From Streptomyces sp. LUP47B (GTDB taxonomy: Bacteria > Actinomycetota > Actinomycetes > Streptomycetales > Streptomycetaceae), in NCBI RefSeq assembly GCF_001746295.1, contig NZ_MJAH01000001.1:336468-400467 (forward strand): 64,000 nucleotides of DNA, in the 5' to 3' direction. The notes below the pieces were generated by a model. It ran no database searches, had not been told where the DNA came from, and worked only from the letters and a program-made list of their open reading frames with translations. Positions 43,281-52,319 of the stretch are shown in pieces; position 1 is the stretch's first letter; the number at the start of each line of letters is the position of its first letter. A program made the translations under genes and the position numbers.

Positions 43281-43541
43281 ATGGCTCGTCCACCCTCGAT
43301 CGAGAGTCGTCGTTCTGCCTGGCGTGTCCGGGCGCTGTGCGTCGGCGAGGACCCCGAACTGTTCTTCCCGCTGGTGGAGACGGACAGTGCCACGGAGCGT
43401 GCCCGCGCCGTATGCCGCAGGTGCCCGGTGCTGCTCGCCTGCCGCGACTGGGCCGTTCGCCATGGGGAGGCGGACGGCGTCTGGGGCGACACCACCGCGA
43501 GCCAGCGCAGAGCGATCCGCCGCGCCCTCCACGGCCGGTGA
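43281..43541 (+). CDS. WhiB-like (Wbl) iron-sulfur regulator
   Basis: The 86-residue protein has the four cluster-binding Cys residues at 20, 45, 48 and 54 (C..CRRCPVLLAC) and the turn GVWGDTT, where most Wbl proteins read GVWGG. The basic tail SQRRAIRRALHGR is the usual DNA- or sigma-contacting end. ATG 43281 lies behind GGAGG. Wbl proteins bind a [4Fe-4S] cluster and partner with the main sigma factor to control development and redox responses. Confidence 0.93.
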   Translation: MARPPSIESRRSAWRVRALCVGEDPELFFPLVETDSATERARAVCRRCPVLLACRDWAVRHGEADGVWGDTTASQRRAIRRALHGR

Positions 43542-43700
43542 CGACCAGTCCGGATCCGCTGGAGCGCGGTCGCGAGGACGAGGTGCCCGCCGATACCAGG
43601 TGTTCGGCAGGGCCGGCCCCGAAGCGACATGCCCCGGTACCGGCCCTGTTCCGACGGATCCGCACCTCCGTGCCACAGCCGGCACGAAGGCACCGGTCCG

Positions 43701-45167
43701 TCAGCGGCTGGACACCGACGTCTGCCGTGCCGCAGGCGCCGCGCCGCCTCGGCTCTCGCTGCCCAGTGCGTGCAGGATCTCCTCCACGCTCTGTTTGGCG
43801 TCGCCGAACAGCATGCTGCTGTTCTCCCGGAAGAACAGAGGATTCTGCACCCCCGCATACCCGGAGGCCATGGAACGCTTGAAGACGACGACCTGTTCGG
43901 CCTCCCACACCCGCAGCACCGGCATCCCGGCGATCGGACTCGCCGGGTCGTCGGTCGCGGCCGGGTTGACGGTGTCGTTCGCGCCGATGACCAGCACGAC
44001 CGACGTGCCGTCGAAGTCGTCGTTGATCTCGTCCATCTCCAGGACGATGTCGTAGGGCACCTTCGCCTCGGCCAGCAGCACGTTCATGTGACCGGGCAGG
44101 CGCCCGGCGACGGGATGGACACCGAAGCGGACCTCCACACCCCGTCCGCGCAACTGCCGCGTCAGCTCCGCGACGGGATGCTGGGCCTGGGCGACGGCCA
44201 TGCCGTAGCCGGGAGCGATGATCACCGAGCGGGCCTGAGTCAGCATCTCGGCCACCTCCGCGGCCCGCACCTCACGGTGCTCCCCCTGCTCCTCCTCGCC
44301 GCCGGACGGCGCCTCGATGCCGAAACCGCCCGCGATGACGGAGAGGAAGGACCGGTTCATCGCCTTGCACATGATGTACGACAGGTAGGCACCGGAGGAG
44401 CCCACCAGCGCCCCGGTGACGATGAGCAGGTTGTTGTCGAGGAGGAAGCCGGCCGCGGCCGCCGCCCAGCCCGAGTAGCTGTTCAGCATGGAGACGACGA
44501 CGGGCATGTCGCCGCCGCCGATGGAGGCGACCAGGTGCCAGCCGAGCGCCATCGCCAGCGCGGTGACCGCGATCATCAGGGGCAGGCTCGGGCTGATCGT
44601 GAACCAGACGGTCAGCCCGACGAACGCCGCGAGCGCCCCGACGTTCAGGGCGTTCTTGCCCGGCAGCATCAGCGGCCGGGACTTGATACGAGCCGACAGC
44701 TTCAGGAACGCGACGATCGAGCCGGTGAAGGTGACCGCGCCGATGAAGATGCCGATGAACACCTCGGCGTGGTGGATGCCCAGCAGATCGGCACCGATCC
44801 GGTCCTGCGCCGCGCCGTGGGACTCCACCTCCAAGTAGCTGTTCCAGCCCACCAGCACCGCGGCCAGGCCCACGAAACTGTGCAGGACGGCGATGAGTTC
44901 GGGCATCTGCGTCATCTCGACGCGGCGCGCCCGCCACAGGCCCGTCGCCGCGCCCAGCGCCGTCGCCAGCACGATCAGCGCGACCGCTCCGGCGGTGATG
45001 CTCTGCGCCGCGACCACCACAGTGGCGACCAGGGCCAGGCCCATGCCGGCGATGCCGTAGACGACGCCGGCGCGGGAGGTTCGGTGCTGTGACAGTCCGG
45101 CCAGGCTGAGGATGAACAACAGCGCGGCGACCAGGTCGGCAGCGTGGGAAGCCGTCAGGGAGGTCAT
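43701..45167 (-). CDS. pntB: NAD(P) transhydrogenase beta subunit
   Basis: The 488-residue protein has about eight to nine N-terminal membrane helices ([20 protein letters not shown] onward) and a C-terminal NADP-binding domain with [20 protein letters not shown] and [18 protein letters not shown]. It forms the proton channel and NADP(H) half of the proton-translocating transhydrogenase. It begins 6 bp after pntA and is surely co-transcribed with it. Confidence 0.95.
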   Translation of the reverse strand: MTSLTASHAADLVAALLFILSLAGLSQHRTSRAGVVYGIAGMGLALVATVVVAAQSITAGAVALIVLATALGAATGLWRARRVEMTQMPELIAVLHSFVGLAAVLVGWNSYLEVESHGAAQDRIGADLLGIHHAEVFIGIFIGAVTFTGSIVAFLKLSARIKSRPLMLPGKNALNVGALAAFVGLTVWFTISPSLPLMIAVTALAMALGWHLVASIGGGDMPVVVSMLNSYSGWAAAAAGFLLDNNLLIVTGALVGSSGAYLSYIMCKAMNRSFLSVIAGGFGIEAPSGGEEEQGEHREVRAAEVAEMLTQARSVIIAPGYGMAVAQAQHPVAELTRQLRGRGVEVRFGVHPVAGRLPGHMNVLLAEAKVPYDIVLEMDEINDDFDGTSVVLVIGANDTVNPAATDDPASPIAGMPVLRVWEAEQVVVFKRSMASGYAGVQNPLFFRENSSMLFGDAKQSVEEILHALGSESRGGAAPAARQTSVSSR

Positions 45168-45173
45168 CTCGGC

Positions 45174-46727
45174 TCAGCCTTTCGAGAACATGGACAGCAT
45201 GCGGCGGGTGACGGCGAAGCCTCCGAAGATGTTGACGCTCGTCAGCAGGATCGCCACGAAGGACAGCGTGGTGACGATCCAGCTCTCGTGCCCGATCTGC
45301 AGCAGAGCGCCGATCACGACGATCCCGGAGATCGCGTTGGTCACCGACATCAGCGGGGTGTGCAGCGCGTGGTGCACCTTGCCGATGACGTAGTAGCCGA
45401 TCACCACCGCCAGCGCGAACACGGTGAAGTTTCCCGCGAGTTGGGCCGGAGCGAAGGCCACCAGCAGGAACATCGCGAGCATCCCGAGCCCGATCAGGCC
45501 GAAGCGCCGGGCGGGCGTGAGTCCCGGCTTCGGTGCGGGCGCCTCGGACGGGGCCGCGGGCTGTGCGGCGGGGGCGGCCGAGACCGCGACGGGGGGCGGC
45601 GGCCACGTGACATCACCGTCGCGCACCACGGTCACCGCCCGCTGCACGACATCGTCGAAGTCGATCGTCAGTTGCCCGTCCTTGCCGGGGGTGAGCAGTT
45701 TCAGCAGGTTCACCAGGTTGGTGCCGAACAGCTGCGAGGCCTGGGCCGGGAGCCGGGAGGCCAGGTCGGTGTAGCCGATGAGGGTGACGCCGTTGTCGGT
45801 GACCACGATCCGGCCCGGCACGGTGCCCTCGACGTTGCCGCCCATCGCGGCGGCCATGTCGACGATGACGCTGCCCGGCCTCATCACGGCCACATCCTCG
45901 GCCGTCAGCAGTCGCGGCGCGGGCCGCCCCGGGATCAGTGCGGTGGTGATGACGATGTCCACGTCCCCGGCCTGCTCGTGGTAGAGCTCGGCGGCGGCGC
46001 GGTCGTAGTCGGCGGAGGTCGCCTTGGCGTAGCCGTCGGTGCTCGCCTCCTGGACGGCGTTCACCGGCAGGTATTCGCCGCCCAGGGACTTCACCTGGTC
46101 CGCGACCTCCGGACGCGGGTCGGTGGCGCGCACGATCGCGCCGAGGCTGGAGGCGGCACCGATCGCCGCGAGACCGGCCACGCCCGCGCCGGCCACCAGC
46201 ACCTTCGCCGGCGGCACCTTGCCCGCCGCGGTGACCTGACCGGTGAAGAACCGTCCGAAGACGTGCGCGGCCTCGATGACCGCGCGGTAGCCGGCGATGT
46301 TCGCCATCGAGGAGAGCACGTCCATCGACTGCGCCCGCGAGATGCGCGGTACCGCGTCGAGCGCCAGGGCCGTCACCCCGGCGTCGGCGAGTGCCTGAAG
46401 CAACTCCGGACTCTGCGCCGGGGCCAGCAGGGCGACCACGACCGCGCCCGACCGCAACCGGCGGATCTCCGCCTCGATGGGGGCGTTCACCTTGAGGACG
46501 ACGTCCGCGTCCCAGGCCTCGCCGATTCCCGCGCCGACGTCGGCGTATGCCCGGTCGTCGAAACCGGAGGCCTCCCCGGCCCCTGACTCGACGACGACCT
46601 CGTAGCCCAGGCCCAGCAGCAGCCGTACCGTCGGCGGGGTCGCCGCGACCCGTGTCTCCCCGGAGACGGACTCGGCCACGACGCCGACGCGGCGAGGAGG
46701 ATGGTGTGCGCGTTCTTGAGCAGACAT
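45174..46727 (-). CDS. pntA: NAD(P) transhydrogenase alpha subunit
   Basis: The 517-residue protein has an alanine-dehydrogenase-like NAD(H) domain ([20 protein letters not shown] at the start, [20 protein letters not shown] near 175), a Pro/Ala linker near 390, and a C-terminal membrane part ([20 protein letters not shown]). The single-chain alpha form with membrane helices is like E. coli PntA. It passes hydride between NAD(H) and NADP(H), coupled to proton flow, supplying NADPH. Confidence 0.95.
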   Translation of the reverse strand: MSAQERAHHPPRRVGVVAESVSGETRVAATPPTVRLLLGLGYEVVVESGAGEASGFDDRAYADVGAGIGEAWDADVVLKVNAPIEAEIRRLRSGAVVVALLAPAQSPELLQALADAGVTALALDAVPRISRAQSMDVLSSMANIAGYRAVIEAAHVFGRFFTGQVTAAGKVPPAKVLVAGAGVAGLAAIGAASSLGAIVRATDPRPEVADQVKSLGGEYLPVNAVQEASTDGYAKATSADYDRAAAELYHEQAGDVDIVITTALIPGRPAPRLLTAEDVAVMRPGSVIVDMAAAMGGNVEGTVPGRIVVTDNGVTLIGYTDLASRLPAQASQLFGTNLVNLLKLLTPGKDGQLTIDFDDVVQRAVTVVRDGDVTWPPPPVAVSAAPAAQPAAPSEAPAPKPGLTPARRFGLIGLGMLAMFLLVAFAPAQLAGNFTVFALAVVIGYYVIGKVHHALHTPLMSVTNAISGIVVIGALLQIGHESWIVTTLSFVAILLTSVNIFGGFAVTRRMLSMFSKG

Positions 46728-47605
46728 GTCCTGTATCTCTCGTCAAAGGAGGGTGCGAAACGGAGATCTGCGCTCGGGGGGTGACGACGTCCTGCCCCGT
46801 GATCGCTGGAACCTAACCCGTCGGACGAGTACCGGCCAACGGCACCAGACGGTGATGTGGTTCACCTTGCGCTACCGACCGAAAGGCGTCAGTCGACGCG
46901 GGACGGCACCGGCGGGCCGTACTTGGGGGACCCTTGCCGTGCCCCTGGGCGATCGCGACGACGGCCGGATTTCGACGACGCCCCTGCGGTCCGCCTCGCC
47001 CTCCCTGAGGAAGCCCCGTGAACGCGTGCACGGGTCAGCGCCCGCGAACGCGGCCGCGCCGCGAACACCATTCAGGACAAAAGCTGTTCAACGACCCCTA
47101 CATCCGCCCCTGATAGATGCGGCAAGCGGCACTCGATCGGACGCCGGGTCAGGTACCGCACGTACTCCCCGGTCCACCCTTCCGGGACGGCCGGTCCTTC
47201 CAGAAATCCCCTGCCGGTTCTGCTCACCGCGCTGCCCGGCCGACGCCGGCCTCCCCGAGGTGCCCGTACCGCATTCAAGCCGGGTCGGCGGGTGCCGGAC
47301 AGTTGGCCCACCAGGCGGATCCTGGTCAGGACTTGGACACCGCGTGCCGTCCGGTCCTGGCGGAGAACGCGGCGCGATGGAGGTGACGTCGACCGGGGGT
47401 CCCGGTGGACCGCAGCCAGCGGCAGGCCGTGGCCAGCAGACCGGTGAAGACGGCCAGGAGCAGCAACGAGGTCCACACGAGTCGGCCGACGGCGGTTCCG
47501 TTCCGTTGATCCCGACGGTCCGCCACGCGGCACCGTTCGACACATCCAGCCGCCCCCGCCGTGCGGGTGCATCCAGCTCCCGCACGGCGGATACCCGCGG
47601 CTGCG
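46728..47605. other. Upstream region of pntA plus unassigned sequence
   Basis: A minus-strand frame near 47400-47500 encodes a membrane-like segment (LVWTSLLLLAVFTGLLATAC), but neighbouring sequence is out of frame. I see only a possible remnant, no intact gene. Confidence 0.4.
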
Positions 47606-48421
47606 CTACGGCTTGATGCCCACCGCGGTCCACAGGCTGACCTCGGCGTCCGAGGCGGTGGGCTCCTCGTCCGGGCGCCAGCGGTGACCGACCGTGACCC
47701 CGGGGTCGAGCAGCTCAAGACCCTCGAAGAAACGGGCGACCTCCGCCTGACTGCGGAACTGCACCGGTGTGCCGGCGTTGGTGTAGATGTCCGTGACCTT
47801 CTGCCACGTGGCCGGGTCGAAGTCCGGCGTGCAGTGGCTCAGGGCCAGCGCACTGCCCGAGGGGAGCACCTCCAGCAGGCGGCTCACGATGCCGTACGGG
47901 TCCTGCGCATCCGTGACGAAGTGCATGAGCGCGTTGAGGGACAACGCTACGGGCCGGCCCGTGTCCAGTACCTGGGCCAGCTCCGGCGCGTTCAGCAGCG
48001 CGCCCGCGTTGTTGACATCCGCCTCGATGTACGTCGTGCGGCCCTGAGGCGTGCTGCGCATCAGGCGCTCGGCGTACCTGAGGACCAGCGGGTCGTTGTC
48101 GGCGTACACCACCCGGGCATCGGGTACCACCGACTGGGCGACCTGGTGCAGGTTCGGCTCGGTGGGGATGCCAGTGCCTATGTCCAACCACTGACGGATG
48201 CCGTGTTCACGGGCAAGGACGCGGGTGGCCCGGTGCATAAAGGCACGGTTCTCCCGGGCGCAGGTGAAGATGCCGGGGTAGACCGCCGCGACGGTCTCGG
48301 CCGCCTGCTTGTCGACGTCGAAGTGGTCCTTGCCGCCGAGGTAGTAGTCGTACATCCGGGCCGAGTGGGGCCGACTGGTGTCGATCTCCCGCGCGGCGTG
48401 CGAGTGGGTCATCCTGTCCAT
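47606..48421 (-). CDS. SAM-dependent methyltransferase (DUF574 type)
   Basis: The 271-residue protein is an actinobacterial S-adenosyl methyltransferase: SARMYDYYLGGKDHFDVDK near residue 20 is the family signature, QWLDIGTGIPTEPNLHQVA near 78 the SAM loop, VVYADNDPLVL near 105 the acidic strand end, and LALSHCTPDFDPATW follows. The acceptor is unknown. It lies beside an HTH/DUF397 pair, a common arrangement in Streptomyces. The start is ATG 48421; ATG 48412 is also possible. Confidence 0.92.
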   Translation of the reverse strand: MDRMTHSHAAREIDTSRPHSARMYDYYLGGKDHFDVDKQAAETVAAVYPGIFTCARENRAFMHRATRVLAREHGIRQWLDIGTGIPTEPNLHQVAQSVVPDARVVYADNDPLVLRYAERLMRSTPQGRTTYIEADVNNAGALLNAPELAQVLDTGRPVALSLNALMHFVTDAQDPYGIVSRLLEVLPSGSALALSHCTPDFDPATWQKVTDIYTNAGTPVQFRSQAEVARFFEGLELLDPGVTVGHRWRPDEEPTASDAEVSLWTAVGIKP

Positions 48422-48475
48422 ACCTTTCGGTGCTGTGCATGGGGGGTGCCGGGAAGGTGGTGGCCCGAGGCAGGC

Positions 48476-48748
48476 TCAGTCCCACCGGTCCGGACTCAGC
48501 CGGGCCGCCAGAGGGTCGGCGAGGCCGTGTTTGGTGCCCGCGACGAACGCGGCGATCTCCTGCGGGGTGTAGATCAGCGCGGGTCCGGCCGGATCGGTCG
48601 ACTGCCGCAGCGCAACCCGCCCGTCGCCCAGCAGCTTCGTCTGCGCGCACTGGCCGCCGTTGGGCCCGCTCCACGGCGACTCCCAGCCCTGTTCGCCCAG
48701 GTCGGTGGCCGGCATCCCGTTGTAGACGTGAGAGTCGGTGCTGGTCAT
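48476..48748 (-). CDS. DUF397 protein
   Basis: The 90-residue protein has the DUF397 pattern: WESPWSGPNGGQCAQTKLL, then VALRQSTDPAGPALIYTPQE and IAAFVAGTKHG. Such proteins are paired with HTH/DUF5753 regulators in Streptomyces and behave like their partners. The ATG at 48748 overlaps the stop of the upstream HTH gene by four bases. Confidence 0.92.
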   Translation of the reverse strand: MTSTDSHVYNGMPATDLGEQGWESPWSGPNGGQCAQTKLLGDGRVALRQSTDPAGPALIYTPQEIAAFVAGTKHGLADPLAARLSPDRWD

Positions 48749-49847
48749 GAGTACTCCTTGCGCATGCGGTTCAGCAGCGCCTTGCTGTCCGCGTCCGAAC
48801 TCAGCAGGGACATGCGGCTGTGCGCCTCCAGATGCGCCGACACGTCCGAGCGCTGATCCAGGTACATCGCGCCCGACAGGACCTCGGTGTACACGATGTC
48901 CGGCAGCTCCGGCTCCTCGAAACGGAAGTAGGTGAACGGCGCGCACGCCCCCACATGAGCGCCGGCCGTGAACGGCACCACGTCGACGCTGACGTGCTCC
49001 AGCTCCGAGACCTCCAGGAGCCGCTCGATCTGCTCCCGCATGACCTCGGGGCCGCCGACCACCCGGTGCAGCACGGCCTCCTCCATCACCACCCACAGCG
49101 TGGGCGCGCCCGGTCTGTCCAGCAGGCCCTGGCGGCGCAGCCGCAGGTCCACCCGCCGCGCCAGGTCCTCATCCGCCTCGCCCGGAAACCCGCCACGCAG
49201 AACCCCGCGCGCGTAGGCGTGGGTCTGGAGCAGCCCCGTGACGTAGTGGGGCTCGTAGGTACGCAGGGTCCTGGCCCCGGCCTCCAGGCTGACGTAGGCG
49301 CTGAACCAGTTCGGCAGGACGTCCCGGTAGGTGTGCCACCAACCGGGCTCATTCGCCCGCTCGGCGAGCTCGACGAACTCCTCGATCTCCTGCTGCTCCG
49401 CCCCGTAGGTCTCAAGCAGCTTCTCCACATAGAGCGGCTTGAGGGCGACCTCTGGAGCAGCCCCGTGACGTAGTGGGGCTCGTAGGTACGCAGGGTCCTG
49501 GCCCCGGCCTCCAGGCTGACGTAGGCGCTGAACCAGTTCGGCAGGACGTCCCGGTAGGTGTGCCACCAACCGGGCTCATTCGCCCGCTCGGCGAGCTCGA
49601 CGAACTCCTCGATCTCCTGCTGCTCCGCCCCGTAGGTCTCAAGCAGCTTCTCCACATAGAGCGGCTTGAGGGCGACCTCGGCCTTCTCCAGACGGCGGAT
49701 CGTCAGGGGTCCCACCCGCAGGGTCCGTGCCGCGTCCTCCAGTGAGGCGCCTGCGCCCTGCCGTCGCTCCTGCAGACGCCGGCCCAGGATCATGCGGAGA
49801 ACGGTGGGGGCACTACCGCTACCCGAAGCCGGCCGGCCGTCGCTCAC
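48745..49847 (-). pseudogene. HTH/DUF5753 regulator broken by a tandem duplication
   Basis: The gene begins at GTG 49847 behind AGGAGGTG with an XRE-type HTH (RLQERRQGAGASLEDAARTL, VGPLTIRRLEKAEVALKPLY) and should continue into the DUF5753 domain (WWHTYRDVLPNWFSAYVSLE ... FTYFRFEEPELPDIVYTEVL) ending at 48745. A 227-bp unit (49451-49677) is repeated in tandem at 49224-49450. Because 227 is not a multiple of three, the frame is lost at the junction. Translation from the true start continues out of frame (GLLQRSPSSRSM) to about 49086, while the intact C-terminal part is open only as an orphan frame covering 48745-49569. Removing one repeat copy restores a normal protein of about 290 residues. 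Confidence 0.88.
49224..49677. repeat. 227-bp perfect tandem direct repeat
   Basis: Positions 49224-49450 and 49451-49677 appear identical base for base, with no spacer; the copies begin TCTGGAGCAGCCCCGTGACG. The unit lies wholly inside the HTH/DUF5753 coding region. Confidence 0.92.
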
Positions 49848-50059
49848 TCTGGCACCTCCTGAGGGGCTGTCATCTGCTCGAGTCTGACACCGACTTGAGG
49901 ACGGGACCACACAGACGCCAGCTCGCTGAAATTATCAGAAGGCTGGTTTCAGATTGAACTTGGGTGCAGGGACTGTTACTTGTAGCGCGCTTGCTCTCGA
50001 AGACAGACGGGGAGCAGCCAACCACCGCTTCGACAGGGCGCGTTGGCAAGCTCTCGTGG

Positions 50060-50424
50060 CGCCACGCATCCCCTAGACGCGGCTCCAGGTCGCGCCCTGC
50101 TCAGCGCGGGCGAGGACGGCGATGGCTTGGGCCGGCCCACTGTCGGCGGGGAGTGGCCGGTGGGCGTGCATGTCGGTGCGCCGGGAGGTTCGCCAGGACC
50201 AGGGCATCGCCGGGATCAGGCTTCTTGGGCGAGACCGAGTGGCGATCGCGGTAGCGGGCTGCAGCCATCGGGCTGATCGCGAATGCCTGCCGTTTGCCGG
50301 TCCGTAACACCGAGAGCAACAGGCCGCGGGATGTCTCGAACGCAGCCCCCGCGGCGGTCCACTCCCGACGTCTGCGACCGAGTGCAGCGCCTGCCCCGGC
50401 CCGCTGGGGCAGCGCTACGGACAA
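50060..50424 (-). mobile_element. IS110-family transposase remnant
   Basis: A minus-strand frame reads AISPMAAARYRDRHSVSPKK and PDPGDALVLANL, the conserved N-terminal part of IS110/IS116-type transposases, then shifts to another frame giving RTDMHAHRPLPADS and QAIAVLARAEQGATWSR. The rest of the protein, including the C-terminal Tnp_20 domain, is missing. Confidence 0.75.
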
Positions 50425-50558
50425 GTGATGTACCGGGTCGAGGGCGGCGACGTGATGAGCAATACGAGGTCAACCCGCCCGTCGAGGAGGAGCGCCTGTC
50501 GTCGCGCTGACCCGGCGCCGGATAGCGCCACGCCCCAGCGGCGACCACTGCGTTCTCG

Positions 50559-50795
50559 CTATTCGGTGTACCGGACCGCCCTCTTCACCTCAAGTTCCAC
50601 TCCGGCCCGCATCGCGCCCTGCTCTTTCGCGTGCTCGGTGACGGCGGCCTGTACGTCGCGGACGAGGTCGCGCCATACCTGCCACGCGGTCTCGTAAGCG
50701 GGCGGGTCGCCTTGGCCGCGTAGGGCTTGCACGGTGGCGTGCGCCTGGTCGGCGGCGCGCTGCTTGTCCAGGAGCTCTTCAAAGGTGTGGGTCAC
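50559..50795 (-). CDS. Small conserved protein
   Basis: The 78-residue frame starts at GTG 50795 and reads THTFEELLDKQRAADQAHA, a region ETAWQVWRDLVRDVQAAVTE, and a tail VELEVKRAVRYTE. It is entirely helical and probably forms a coiled-coil dimer. It resembles small hypothetical proteins often found near integrated elements in Streptomyces. The ribosome site is weak. No function can be given. Confidence 0.6.
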   Translation of the reverse strand: MTHTFEELLDKQRAADQAHATVQALRGQGDPPAYETAWQVWRDLVRDVQAAVTEHAKEQGAMRAGVELEVKRAVRYTE

Positions 50796-50919
50796 GTACG
50801 GACCTTAAGCCGCGTAGCACTGAGCCCCCTGCCGCGACCCGTACAGCAAGGAATTCACTCGAGTCTTCTGGGCCGGGCTGGGCCGGGCCGGGGTGTAGCC
50901 AACGGGAGATCGACGACAG

Positions 50920-51360
50920 CGGCGCGTTCCGCGCCGCGAGGACCTCCCGGGGTCGATCGCGTGATCACCCTCGTCGAGGGCGAGGGCATGGTGCTGACGG
51001 TGGACGGGACACCGCATCCAGTCGCGCCGTTGAGCCCCTTCGCCTTCTCCGGCGACGCAGCGACGGACTGTCGGCTGAAGGCGGGCGCAGTCCGCAATGT
51101 GAATGTGATGACCCGCAGGAGCCGTGCAACGGCAACGGTACGGATCATCACCGCCGCCACCTCACCAGGGACGGAGATGGCCTGCGCCACGGGCGAGACT
51201 CTGCTCGTCATGGCTGTCACCGGGGGATCGGCGTCGGCGGACCGGACAGGCGGGAGACCACGCTCGGCCGTCTCGACTGCGTGCAGCACGAAGGCCCGGC
51301 GGCGCTGACTCTACGAGGCGAGGGCACAGTGGTCGGGATCAGGATCACCGCAGTGTGCTG
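50920..51360 (+). pseudogene. HutD-family remnant
   Basis: A plus-strand frame reads PPGVDRVITLVEGEGMVLTV, PFAFSGDAATDCRL and AVRNVNVMTRRSRATATVRI, the core of HutD/Ves proteins. The final part (LDCVQHEGPAALTLRGEGTV then VGIRITAVC) is in another frame, and the N-terminus is degraded. HutD is associated with histidine use, but no hut genes are nearby. Confidence 0.62.
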
Positions 51361-51560
51361 ACGGCGGGAACCGGCGCCCGCCCTGTCGTCTCATGCTCGG
51401 TGTCGACGATGTAGTTACGCTCCCCCAGGGCTGCGCACACACGGCACTGGTGTCGCGCGATGACAATGCAGGGAGGCGCGCCGGGACCCACTCCGTGCGC
51501 CGCCCCGCCATAGGGCCTGTCCGGCTCGTTGACGATCCGGCGCCTGGCGTCGAGCCACAT
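51345..51560 (-). CDS. Possible small protein, weakly supported
   Basis: A 71-codon frame with high GC at third positions starts at ATG 51560 (MWLDARRRIVNEPDRPYGG) and contains two Cys residues close together (RHQCRVCAALGERN). No clear ribosome site precedes it and I know no family. It overlaps the tail of the HutD remnant on the opposite strand by 16 bp. Confidence 0.28.
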   Translation of the reverse strand: MWLDARRRIVNEPDRPYGGAAHGVGPGAPPCIVIARHQCRVCAALGERNYIVDTEHETTGRAPVPAVSTLR

Positions 51561-51656
51561 CGTGGCGCGGTCGGATCGCTCCGCGGCCGGTGCGTAGGAG
51601 AAGAGCCTCCTAGGCAGTTCAGAACGGGACCCTTCCTTCGATTTGGCAAGCGCTTG

Positions 51657-52226
51657 TCAACGCACCAGGGGGAAGAAGAGCGTGTCGACGATCTCTTCGA
51701 GAACCTGGTCGGGTACGGCGGCGAAGGTCGTCAGGAACTCGTGGCGAAGCAGGTCGAAGGGCAGGGTCTTGATGCGCTCGGTGAGGTGCTCCGCCTTGAC
51801 CTCCCCGCGGTCGACGGCACGGTGGTAGATCGTGTCGATGGCTTGCTTGCGGCCCGACTCGGCGGGATCGAGCAGCTCGCTGGGGCTGGTCCCGGTCGCC
51901 CGGTGGTAGTCGGCCAGGTACATGCTCATGACGGTGACGAGCTGGACGCGGGTGGCGTTGATCTCCCGCATGAGCGTCAGGACGTCCTCGCGCAGGCTTC
52001 CGGTGTCGGGAACGGCCAGGACGTTCTTGTGCAGGACGTGGACGAGGGTCGCCCGGACGAGTGCGTCGCGGTCGGGCCAGCGGCGGTAGAGGACCGGGGG
52101 GCTGGTGCCGGCCCGCTTGACGACGGCATCCATGGTGAACCTGGCGTAGCCAGTGGCCGTGAGCTCGTCCCAGGCCGCGTCCAGCAGGGCATTCTCCAGG
52201 GCCGCTCCGCGGCGCCGTTCGGGCAT
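51657..52226 (-). CDS. TetR-family repressor
   Basis: The 189-residue protein starts at ATG 52226, six bases from GGAGGA. The HTH is near residues 25-50 (MDAVVKRAGTSPPVLYRRWP), and the C-terminal ligand-binding part is helical. It is divergent from the MFS pump at 52320, with two palindromes between them. The standard inference is repression of the pump and of itself until the pump substrate binds. Confidence 0.92.
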   Translation of the reverse strand: MPERRRGAALENALLDAAWDELTATGYARFTMDAVVKRAGTSPPVLYRRWPDRDALVRATLVHVLHKNVLAVPDTGSLREDVLTLMREINATRVQLVTVMSMYLADYHRATGTSPSELLDPAESGRKQAIDTIYHRAVDRGEVKAEHLTERIKTLPFDLLRHEFLTTFAAVPDQVLEEIVDTLFFPLVR

Positions 52227-52242
52227 CGCCACTCCTCCAGTT

Positions 52243-52308
52243 AGATAGATTTGCCTATCTTACTTAGCGCCCTAGCCTGAGGTCCGTAAGATAGAGCACC
52301 GTATCTTA
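52243..52308. promoter_or_regulatory. Two TetR-type operators between tetR and the MFS gene
   Basis: Palindrome 1 at 52243-52260 is AGATAG-N6-CTATCT. Palindrome 2 at 52287-52308 is TAAGATA-N8-TATCTTA and runs into the AAGGAGG ribosome site of the pump. Both share the AGATA half-site, so one repressor probably binds both. Confidence 0.82.
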
Positions 52309-52319
52309 AGGAGGCGTCC

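Noticed and set aside
46813..47572. Several overlapping frames upstream of pntA as genes
   Set aside because: They are Arg/Pro-rich, lack ribosome sites and show no family; only a single membrane-like segment stands out.
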